Positions 54,966-64,000 of a stretch of DNA of 64,000 nt are shown here, in pieces. Made by a program: the position numbers and the translations under genes. The stretch lies in assembly GCF_024586455.1 (NCBI RefSeq), contig NC_065921.1:77700720-77764719 (forward strand). The letters are read 5' to 3'. The notes below the pieces were generated by a model. That model was not told the origin of the DNA. It worked only from the letters and a program-made list of their open reading frames with translations, and made no database searches. Source of the DNA: Bactrocera neohumeralis (lineage: Eukaryota; Arthropoda; Insecta; Diptera; Tephritidae). Position 1 is the first letter of the stretch; every line of letters begins with the position of its first letter.

Positions 54966-55849
54966 CATTTCGACGTGAGAGAGATAAGCAGATATAAATT
55001 GGTACGCAAAGAGCTTGTAAGTATCATTAGGAGAATGAGCATGCTTTTAGTATTTAGGAGTAAAGGCAAAAAACTCCCAAATTATAAAATATCGATTTTA
55101 TTAACCTGAAGTTCTTTAAAGTTATGCAAATATGACCAAGACAGAATAGGCACCAGATTAAATTTCATCTCATCAAATAAGTAAGGTAATGAATAGTTTA
55201 GCAAATTAGTTGCACAATTTAATTTAAATTCGCCGGTGTACGCCCTAAAGTATGCTTCTCCTATTACAAATGTGTCTAAGTAAATATTTCATTATGCCGT
55301 TGTTAGCTTTCGCAGTATACCCTTTTCATCATTTGCATAATTTAAAGGCACTCGCCGCTACTTTAAAGGGTCACTTCACCCGCTGTGACATACACACGCA
55401 TACACAGCTACCACTACCACACACATGCAGCTCATTGTGGCCCTTAACCCTTTTCCCAGTTTACTTTTGTTGCTTGCATCAATTTGACTCATCATTTTAA
55501 GTGGTTTCACCATCATTTGCCGCTCAGTTGAAAATTTGTCGGCTCTGATGTCAAACCATTTATTTATTTTTAACCTTTTCGAAACACACACACAAATTCT
55601 GTGTGTGGCGAGGGAAGGACTTGTAAAGGTTTATGAGATAAATCTCTGTATAAGTTTAATTTAAATCGTGTTCTGTATTTCTTTCAGCTACGTTTTCTGG
55701 CTTTTGTGTTTGTTGAAAGTAGACAATGGAAAGCATGTTTGTTTTTTCTTCTCAAAATGGAGTATGTTTATAACGGAGACAGGTTGAGTATCGTAATTTT
55801 GTTGTAAACAAACCCAGCACCCCTGGTCGGATTGTACATTGATTTCCTC
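54966..55849. other. Stretch without recognisable gene
   Basis: Short frames on both strands; CACACACGCATACACAG and related microsatellite-like runs near 55390-55425 and 55585-55595. No domain recognised. Confidence 0.35.
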
Positions 55850-56545
55850 TGAAAGGAGTTTGACACTGAATCCATATTCACTAACTGGACGAAAGAGTCC
55901 AAACTGGATCTTAATATCACAATCGACGGCATTAAAATTTCAACTGTCAACAACACTACGATTTTAAGTGTTACACTATACAGCATGTGCTCCTTCACTC
56001 CTCATACGACCACGATTACTGCCAAAGTATAGAGCTGCAATAAATTCCTGAAATCAAAAGCGGAAAGTTCCTAGTGAAAGGACAAAGAAACCGATGACAT
56101 CAAGTAGTATTCCGACCAGCCTTTCCCATTCACAGCCATTCACAGTGGATACGTCAACACTTTCGGCAGTTCTCTACCATTGGACGGCGTACTAAGAGTC
56201 AAGCCATAACCCAGACGAAGAGCTAGGGTTGCTCCTGAATCTAGAGTGACCCTTGCGCAACTTCATTCTGGATACTGTAGCATGTTAAACTCTTATTTAT
56301 CCAAAATCCAACCCGACATACCAAATAAGTATGTATAAGCCTACCGGGCAATGAGTCACCGCATGTCTCCAACCACCAATTTGCATATTTACATGCCCAG
56401 TGAACTCCCCTCACTTAACACACTACTCCGTTCGAGCCCGTCGAATCAGCATGTTTTCTTAGATTATCATTAGACGACTTCAATGAAAACCAGTCGGAAC
56501 TTTACCACCTAAGCAGGGACTTCTTCACCGCACCAACAACAATAA
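55850..56545 (+). pseudogene. Jockey-clade LINE ORF2, C-terminal part
   Basis: Plus strand. FDTESIFTNWTKESKLDLNI, TIDGIKISTVNNTTILSVTL, YSMCSFTPHTTTITAKV (55863-56035), matching the TLFTTWTKEVKLxLxIxxxGxxIPTVxxPKILGVTFDSLxTFSPHT block of Jockey. After a decayed middle, SRVTLAQLHSGYCSMLNSYL and SKIQPDIPNKYV (56250-56335) and an altered zinc-knuckle tail ending LDYH..TSMKTS follow. This overlaps in domain with the minus-strand copy at 53822-54965, so the two are separate insertions. Confidence 0.78.
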
Positions 56546-57589
56546 CAAAAAAATCTTCTTTAATGTTTTTCTGATAAGATATCGAAACCAGGTTATCTGC
56601 AATGGTGATATATGCCTCTAACCACCTTTAGAAAAACTCTGTCTTCATAAGTCCAGTAAAGTGCCTAATAGCGATCCACTCCGTTACGGAGAAAGGACTC
56701 TCTATGTTATATGAGCAATCAATTCCATCCAATTCATACATAGCCAGGTCTATTAGGTCGATTGTGATTTACTAAAGTCAACGGTTTTACAATATTAATG
56801 AGAACAAACAACAGTTTTTCAATTTAAAAAAGCTGTTACCCATCACTTGCGGGCTTCGAAGAGAGCCAAAGCGCATGAATTTTTATATAGTTTCCAAGAA
56901 AATTCGTAAAAGCTTTAATACAAAGCTTAATGTTTTGTTACTGTTATGTCAAAAGCCGAAGACAATACACAGAACAGACTTCAGATTATATAAAAACAAG
57001 CTCAATTGTGACAAATTCAACAAAAAGAAAAGTGGCAAACAACAAAAAGTCACGTGGAAAACCCTCAGAGGCTTTGTAGGCAGCAAACAAAGAAAATAGA
57101 ATCGGAACGTTGACATTGTGCTGTCAGCGCTGTGAACTGCTGCGGGCATACTCAGCTAAATGGGGATATGAGCACACACTAAAAAATCGGAAAAAACGAA
57201 ATGGAATCAACCAACAACAAAGCGCCTCATGTGTGCACGCATTTTCGAAGAGTATGTAGCGGTTGTTCCGAAAGTGGGGCACAAATACGAGCGCAACCCG
57301 CTGGCAACTCGACGACCGCGGGGGGTGTACTTGTGTAAAGTTTCAGCGCGTAAATGCAGTTTATTTCACTTTGATTTGTCTGTATGTAGCGGTACTCTCG
57401 TGTACCGCCATAGGCTTGATAAAAAAAAACACACTCGGAAATTCACTACAAATTGTTTAAACTTTTTGCTGTTTCCATTTTGTGCTTCTCAGCTCCCGTT
57501 TCTTCAACCTAACCTATATAAATACTTCATTCGTGTGCGCTAAATATTAAAGTAGGGCTATTCACTTAGGTACTAGTACATACATATGT
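56546..57589. other. Stretch without recognisable gene
   Basis: A Lys/Asn-rich 74-codon frame (56875-57099) and an overlapping pair at 57229-57543 show no known domain. Confidence 0.3.
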
Positions 57590-58268
57590 ACAAAGGGGTC
57601 TGGCTTATGGGTATGTAAACAAGCGAAATTGCCGCATTTGAGACAAAGAACAACCTGAAGAGATTCAAGAGCTGCCATTTCATGCAGAAAAAACAACGGT
57701 TTGATGTAGGGTTTGTGAGCCGGTGAAATCATCGGTCCATATTTCTTCAAACATTTATGCACGTGAGAACGTAATCGCCAATGGTAACCGTTATCGCGCC
57801 TTTATAACCGATTATTTGATGCCTGAAATTGAAGCTCGGGATCTCGACGACATTTGCTTTCAACAAGACGACCGAAGCAACTTCGGTGAGCAGACAATTT
57901 CACTTTTTCGGCCATCCGATTGGCCACCAAAATCGTGTGATATCACATCGTTGAACTTTAACCTGTGGCACTATGTAAAGCCTAAAGTCTATGCAGACAA
58001 TTCCGCTTCGTTTTAGGTCTTGGAACAAAACATCAGGTGTGTCATTCGCTAATTACCAGTCGAAATGCTCGATCGAGTCATCGAAAATTGAACTCAACGG
58101 ATGGACCATCTGAGACGTAGCCGCGGCCAACATTTGAAGGAGATAATCTACAAAAAATAAATACCAAAGCATGTTCTTTCGAATGATAATAAATATTCCA
58201 TATTAAATTTGAAGTTTCTGCGTTTTTTCTTTAAAAACAAGTAGGGAACCTCGAAATGGATCACCCTC
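57590..58268 (+). pseudogene. D,D41D mariner-type element, 5'-truncated, internally deleted
   Basis: Decayed GYVNKRNCRI-like start near 57610. Then GEIIGPYFFKH, RENVIANGNRYRAFITDYLM, PEIEARDLDDICFQQDDRSN (second Asp; the ~17 residues after it are deleted), FGEQTISLFRPSDWPPKSCD, ITSLNFNLWHYVKPKVYADN (third catalytic Asp is Asn) and MDHLRRSRGQHLKEIIYKK (stop near 58160). The right end 58200-58268 ends GTAGGGAACCTCGAAATGGA, matching 26500-26572, so the right terminus is kept. Confidence 0.8.
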
Positions 58269-58311
58269 TTTTAGCATAGAGTTTGCTGTGTTCAATATTG
58301 CATCAATTTCA

Positions 58312-58700
58312 GTTCTTCTTCTTCTTCTTAATTGGCGTAGACACCGCTTACGCGATTATAGCCGAGTTAACAACAGCGCGCCAGTCGTTTCTTCTTTTCG
58401 CTACGTGGCGCCAATTGGATATTCCAAGCGAAGCCAGGTCCTTCTCCACTTGGTCCTTCCAACGGAGTGGCGGTCTTCCTCTTCCTCTGCCTCTGCTTCC
58501 CCGGCGGGTACTGCGTCGAATACTTTCAGAGCTGGAGTGTTTTCGTCCATCCGGACAACAAGACCTAGCCAGCGTAGCCGCTGTCTTTTAATTCGCTGAA
58601 CTATGTATGTCAATGTCGTCGTATATCTCGTACAGCTCATCGTTCCATCGAATGCAAAGGACCATAAATCTTTCGCAAAATTTTTCTCTCGAAACTTCAG
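58312..58700 (-). pseudogene. RTE-like LINE 3' end (copy H)
   Basis: Minus strand. RIKRQRLRWLGLVVRMDENT, PALKVFDAVPAGEAEAEEEE and GRTKWRRTWLRLEYPIGAT (58600-58401) form the ORF2 C-terminus (RIKxQRLRWLGHVVRMDExxPxxKVFDAxPxG). The 3' terminus is a CTTCTTCTTCTTCTTAATTG block at 58316-58335. The least diverged 3' end in the window, so the best guide for recognising copies A, C and G. 5' truncated at about 58700, as LINEs usually are. Confidence 0.82.
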
Positions 58701-59219
58701 TACACAGATAGAAAATAACTGGACTTGCTACCTTCTTCATTTCGCTTTTTTGGGGTTCTCATTTCTTGACGAAACTAAAATATCCTTAATTATGATTTGG
58801 TGAATCCACTAGCTTCAACCATTTTTTAAAGTAACACCTATCATTAACATAAACTCATGGAATACCGCTTTAATTGGAACCAGCAACTAACTTAATTTTT
58901 GTTAATTATCTCTTTGCCGACACTTATCATTACTAATGTCTTCACTACCTTTGTGAGGCTCTACTTCGACACATTTAAAGTCCTTTGCATTTTGTAATGA
59001 TGTATAGAAGCATTTACCTTGTAAACGCTTGTAAATTGGCTGGAAACGTGCTTGATGGTAATGCCTCTAGAACACGCTCTCAGCTTCAGCTTCATTAACG
59101 CAGTAATTTACAAGCACATTGTTATTTAGTCGAAGCCCTCAATGCATACCGAGCATACATACGTAGCCAGCAGGAAATGTAAGGCGATATCACTTGAGAA
59201 TTTCTGTATATTCTGATGT
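58701..59219. other. Stretch without recognisable gene
   Basis: No domain or repeat recognised. Confidence 0.3.
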
Positions 59220-59516
59220 AAAGTCTGATATCTTAAGTTGAGCTCCAAACTATTCAAATATGGCGGCGAAGAACTGATAAGGAGCATGCATCAGCTATTT
59301 TATAGAATATAGTCGGACGAGAATATGACCAACTATAGGAATTGACCTTATCACTGTGGCTTTAGGCCCAGAAAATCAACAACTGTCCTGATATTCACCA
59401 TCTTGGAAAAGTCCCGTGAATGGAGAATCGACACACACCACCTCTTCGTCGATTTCAAAGCTGCTTTCGACAGCACGAAAAGGAGCCGACTTTATGCCGT
59501 GATGTCTGAATTTGGT
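59220..59516 (+). pseudogene. RTE-like LINE reverse transcriptase fragment (copy I, plus part)
   Basis: Plus strand. A decayed GEELIRSMHQLFYRIWSDEN-like stretch precedes CGFRPRKSTTVLIFTI-like sequence, then MEKSREWRIDTHHLFVDFKA and AFDSTKRSRLYAVMSEFG, the RT block with FVDFKAAFD. It stops exactly where a minus-strand endonuclease segment begins (about 59516). Confidence 0.75.
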
Positions 59517-60010
59517 AGTAAATGTCACAAGGACCTACTCGTCTCTGTCCTTGTCCCGTCCATCGCATTTCTTGGACGGCGGTGATGTCAGCCTTTGTTT
59601 TTACGAGGACATCAACCAGCTGGGCAGCGGCACCTTCCCAATTAAGGGACCGGACATTCCAGGTGCATGCCCTCAATTCGTAGTCCTTATTTCGTTTGCC
59701 ATGGTCGTCATCAAAAGGGGGGTCTCTCATCCGAGGCTGGTTGTAGCTCTTCACTGGGGGTGTTTTTTACGTGGCGGGTCCCAAACCCAGCGCACAACCC
59801 TTGTAGGGAATGTTTCGCCTTCTCACTTTAGCTCGCCTTCGAACGGATGTTCTTAGGCTACCCAGAGGATACTTGGTCAAATACCGGAAGTAGTGAGCTG
59901 CTTGAGCCATGTGTAAAAGAATCGTTTCTGGCCACGCCCAAATGAATGGCGATCAGAAACTTTCCTCACTTGCGTGAACTTCTACACATGACTGCATCCT
60001 CCAAGATGTA
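59517..60010 (-). pseudogene. RTE-like LINE 5' end and AP-endonuclease start (copy I, minus part)
   Basis: Minus strand. MRDPPFDDDHGKRNKDYELR, ACTWNVRSLNWEGAAAQLVD, VLVKTKADITAVQEMRWTGQ and GQRRVGPCDIYY (59731-59517) form the AP-endonuclease N-terminus with WNVRSL and QEMRW active-site motifs. The 5' leader runs to about 60010. Open over ~70 codons and well preserved. The rest of the endonuclease is missing. Confidence 0.82.
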
Positions 60011-61639
60011 TGCTCCGATGAAAACAATCCAGCTCTGAGAGAATTCGTCGCAGTACCAGCCGGGGGAAGCAAAAGAACCCTTCACTCTGTTGGAAAGACC
60101 AAGTGGAGACCTGGGTACACTTGGAATCTCCAATTGGTGTCAATCAGCGAAAAGGATTTCCTAACGGAAAGCAACTGCATGTACATACTCAGTATACTCA
60201 AATTGGCATTGAAGCGTGCTGTGTGCCTGGCAAGCGCGACAATGCGGAGAATTGTTAAAATTCTGTATACAATCAGCGAACAGACGCAACTGGCCGACAG
60301 ACAAACAAGCAACTAGGCACTGCACTCACAGCAGCAAACAAAATAAACAAACAGCGAACATGCAGCAGACAACAACATAGCAACAATTACAACAACAACA
60401 AATAGTCAACAACTGCTGTTCAGCACAATGCAATGCAGAAACAAATCGCATAAATCGTTTTACGCTGCAAATATTCGCTGATGCTCGAACTTGGCAGCGG
60501 AACGACGGCGCATTGGCAGATTGGCTGGCGGGATGCGCCGCTCGCTGTTACTTGGCATGCACCCATGCTCATGTTGTTATCCATTAGATACAGGGCGAAC
60601 GCGCCAGCACGCACGCAACATATGCGATTACATGCAATCTTGGCGCGTATTTGCGTTATTTATGCGAAACAAACGCGTTCCAGGGGGCAAACTGCGCGCA
60701 GGACCTGCAAAAAAACGTAGGAGCAACGGCTTGAGCTGAGAGTGGTAAAAAGCACAAAGCGCGCACTTAATGCCATACCTATATATGTAGATATCGCGAC
60801 TTAGACGCACGCACTTCTGCCCGTGCCAGGTTAATTGCGTGCCGTTTGTGGCAAGCGCTGAGGATCCACAGCCTGGATTGTGGCGACAAAGTCGGACGCG
60901 CTCGCCTCACACGCACTTCGAGTGGCCTGCTCCACGGTGTAGGCAAATTCAAATTACCTAGTATTCACCCTTCTCAATGTACCTGCCAATGTAGCCAATC
61001 GCATCCATTTGTTGTGACTGTCGCAACGCCAACGCAACTTAAAGGCCGCAGCGCGATCACCTGCCGCTCACGTACCTAGTTGGAATGTGGATTGTGCCGC
61101 CAGTGATAGGTAGTGTAAGCGCAGCATGCGCTTTGAGTACAACAATTACTAGCCAAAGCAACAAAAATGTTGGTGGAAAACAAGAGATAGTCGTTAAGGC
61201 ACACATGCCGCCAATGAATTCTAAACAACTGTTCCTTTGTGCCGTTTTAATTTAATTGTATGTACTTAAAATATTTCTAGTATTGCCTTGAGTGCCGCTG
61301 AGAATTTTCACATGACGGCTATGTAGTATGCTCTGCACTCGAAGTAGGAGTCTTCTTTTGTGTGGTGGTTAGAGCCCATAATATTAGACGGCATGCCGAG
61401 TTGTTGGGGTAACTGAGGTACAAATTAACTATAAAAATGTCCTTTTTATTTAGACATTTTTTTTTCTAATGATCAAATGAGCTAACTGAGAAGAAGAGTG
61501 CAAAATACATATCTGTAAAACCTTCAAAGAGGCGAAGTGCCTGGCCTCATTGCATCGAGCAACTTTGTAATAAGATTTATATGCACAAAATCTGGATTAT
61601 AGGGTACCAAAAAGCTGATAAAGAGATGATTTATATGTA
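60011..61639. other. Host-like, less AT-rich stretch without recognisable gene
   Basis: 60290-60480 is CAA/CAG-rich; 60480-61080 is clearly GC-richer than the rest of the window. Overlapping open frames exist on both strands (60420-60739, 60846-61079) but show no domain. No transposon motif from 60020 to 61500. Candidate for host regulatory DNA or an untranslated exon; unproven. Confidence 0.35.
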
Positions 61640-62745
61640 TGTCCAACCTCTATGTTGGGAATGTGGAAGAGAAGGACGATATACCAAAGATGCCTTTTAT
61701 GATTGGCTGGAGCTCGCTCCCATGATTTAAAAATTGTGCATGGCCTCCCCAAATGGGTTGAGGCTGATCGACTTCGCAGGGGCCCGAAATATGGTTGTCT
61801 GTAGTACTAGATTCCAGCACAAGAAAGTCTATCAAGCTACCTGGCTGCCTCCATCGAAAAGTTCGAAACCAGATCGATTATGTTGTGATAGATGGACGAC
61901 ACGTATACCGTGCCTTTGACGTGCCTACGCTCCGAGGACCTAACATCGACTCGGACCACTATCTTGTTGCAGTCAAGATTCGCACCCGCCTCTGTGCAGC
62001 AAAAAACGCACGCCAACAGACACAAGGAAGGTTCGACGTCGAGAAGCTGCAATCACAACAGACAGCCGAACGATGTTCTACTCGACTTGCACTCCTGCTC
62101 TCTATGAGCACTCGTCAACAACTCGGTATAAGGGAACTGTGGGACGGCATTTCAAGCTTCTAACATATAACTGCAAGCGAAATCATTTATTTTCGTAAAG
62201 GCTGAAAGAACGGCTGGAAAGCGTGAATATGAAGAGCTTGAGAAGCGGGCCGTAAGGCATAAGAATCACAAATTCTACGAAAAAATGCGGCGACTAACAT
62301 AAGGTTTGAATAGCGGAGCATACTCTTGTAGGTCCCAAAGTCGAATAGCAATTACCTGCCTGAAGAACAAAAAAGCGTCACGGGCGATGGATTACCGGCC
62401 GAGCTACTCAAATAGAACCACAATCGCCGCCAAATAACGTGGGATAAGCCTCCTTAATATCGCATATAATGTCTTATCGAGCGTATTGGGTGAAAGACTG
62501 AAGTCCATTGTCAACAAACTGGTTTGACCTTATCAGCGGGTCTACAGACCTGGAAAATCACAATTGACCAGATAATCAACATGCGCCAAGTCTTGGAAAA
62601 GACCCGTGAAAAGAGGATCGACACACACCACCATTTTGTCGATTTTAAAGTCGCCTTCGACAGCATGAAAAGGAACTGCATCTATGCCGCTATGTCTGAA
62701 CGTGGTATTCCCGAAAAGTTAATACGGCTGTGGAAGCAAGACTAT
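61640..62745 (+). pseudogene. RTE-like LINE endonuclease C-terminus to RT start (copy J)
   Basis: Plus strand, in order: KDDIPKDAFYDWLELAP, SPNGLRLIDFAGARNMVVCS, TRFQHKKVYQATWLPP (endonuclease, 61670-61850), NQIDYVVIDGRHVYRAFDVP, LRGPNIDSDHYLVAVKIRTR (SDHYLV motif), then the linker (LRLEKLQSQQTAERCSTRLA-like; 62040-62160). Next come EKREYEELEKRAVRHKNHKF-like sequence and MRQVLEKTREKRIDTHHHFV, DFKVAFDSMKRNCIYAAMSE, RGIPEKLIRLWKQ, stopping at about 62745. Stops, frameshifts and deletions throughout. The RT palm and 3' end are absent. Confidence 0.82.
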
Positions 62746-64000
62746 AAAATGATTGGTTACATCCGAAATTAGTTCTTCCTTAATTGTTTTGCTTACTTTT
62801 TGAAGTAAAGAATACTAAGAGCAAAAATTTGTTTTCTTAAAAATTCAATTTCAACCAAATAAAAGAATTTTATACTATCTTACAACCATTTCTCGGTAAT
62901 TCTCCACTAAAATGAATTCAACTTACAATATGAAATTTTTATAACCACACGCAGCGCGCATTTCGCTCACGAAACGTCCATCGACAGGTCCTAACATCAT
63001 TAAGCGTGACAAGTCTTCCTGCTCTGCGAATTTATGCGATTACATAAATTCTGCGGGAAGTCTGCTGCTGTCATTAGGTAGCTGCTACTACAACTAAGAG
63101 CACAGTGAAGCGTGAACGTTCTGCGCGGCAGTGTTGCCACCAGTGGCTATCAAATTTTTATTAGATTTTTTTGCACGTGTATGTGTGTGCATAAACGCCA
63201 TTTTACGACTTCAAATTTCAGTCATTATTAACAGTTTCCTCAATTTTATGGACACTTAAAGTTGTTGGCAGAAAAGCAAAGCATTAAGATGGGAGGAAAA
63301 ATAAAAATGAAAAATTGCACATCAACGGAAAAGCCATGAAATGACGATGAAATATTCCAGCTACCTAGTTATATACATAAATCAGATATATAAACATGCC
63401 AGTAGCGCATGAATCTGCCAACGGAAAACAAATTCTCTTCTAAAATTTATGTGCTAAATAATTTTATGGAAGTCACCTACGGCCGCATAGGACCTAAGCC
63501 CTGCCATTGTATGCGAGGCTGCACTTGCCACAGTCCGACAGTCCCGCTTCATGTGATTTATGCGCATAAGTCCCTTTTAATGCAGTCACACACACTATTA
63601 CACTAAGCACTGACCATACTCACACAGGCTTACATACCGACAGCCCTTGATCACCAGCTAAATGACCGTGGTGATGCCGGTGGTTCGTTGCGGCAGCCAA
63701 AATATAAAATTGAGGCTTTAAAATAAAAACGTCATGCATCATAAATGGCAGTGCTTACATGTGTGTTGTTGTTTATTTTGTACTGTTTGCGCGAACATTA
63801 AAGTTTTGTAAGTGTATATGTATGTGTCAAGCTCTCACGGGTGCGGTAATAATTAGGAATTTTCTTATTAATGGCGCGTGTTGTGTAATAATAAATAAGC
63901 TCTGCTGAAACTGGGCGATTTGAGCTTTTGGAAAATTTCAAATAAAATATATTAAATAAATTGCAATGGACTTCGCGGCACGTTTTTCGCATTAGCAGGC
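62746..64000. other. Host-like stretch without recognisable gene
   Basis: Contains one isolated GTGTTGCCACCAGTGGC at about 63132, resembling the motif of the three arrays. No coding domain. May be single-copy host DNA. Confidence 0.3.

Noticed and set aside
59220..60010. Twin-priming 5' inversion of a LINE
   Set aside because: Twin priming puts the inverted 5' part before the sense 3' part; here the order is reversed, so another mechanism is needed.
1..64000. tRNA or rRNA genes
   Set aside because: I looked for GGTTCGA-type B boxes and conserved rRNA blocks by eye. The few GGTTCGA matches (near 14247, 49781 and 62030) have no A box or clover-leaf around them. A tRNAscan run would settle it.

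Overview
This window looks like gene-poor, AT-rich intergenic or intronic DNA from a dipteran, most likely a tephritid fruit fly. That assignment is an inference. It rests on the transposon families present: several lineages of D,D41D 'rosa-type' mariner transposases, maT and DD37E elements, RTE-, Jockey- and RNase H-type LINEs, and dispersed non-coding repeats typical of higher flies. I found no intact host protein-coding gene and no convincing tRNA, rRNA or CRISPR. Nearly every recognisable reading frame is a transposon remnant.

Layout. From 0 to 15 kb there are mostly simple and tandem repeats: a ~117-bp tandem at the left edge, three arrays of a ~240-bp dimeric unit built around GTTGCCACC (1.7-3.3, 10.5-11.9 and 12.9-14.4 kb, all in one orientation), a TAGCATATC..CAGGCGC array (5.2-7.1 kb), a pogo-like end and one LINE tail. 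From 15 to 30 kb there is a graveyard of LINE 3' ends (RNase H type and RTE) and Tc1/mariner-type transposases (D,D41D, maT D,D37D, a DD37E-like element with terminal repeats intact).

From 29 to 36 kb lies the most informative block: an RTE-like reverse transcriptase is split by a ~3.9-kb hAT-like element (31605-35511) with matching ends and a perfect 8-bp target duplication. That element is itself interrupted by a 953-bp D,D41D element with ~160-bp inverted ends. A near-identical 993-bp sister of the inner element lies 2.3 kb upstream at 29302-30294.

From 36 to 64 kb there are LINE fragments of three clades on both strands, a decayed tandem repeat that still reads as a ~48-residue peptide repeat (40.3-41.2 kb), an ATTAC-rich array holding a 48-bp-arm hairpin (51.8-52.8 kb), more D,D41D relics, and host-like single-copy stretches (43.4-45.3, 50.7-51.8, 60.0-61.5 and 62.7-64 kb) that could hold regulatory DNA.

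The features do not form a pathway. They record successive invasions, and nesting gives a relative order: RTE LINE first, then the hAT-like element, then the D,D41D element. All coding calls below are pseudogenes unless stated, and family assignment is by motif reading only.
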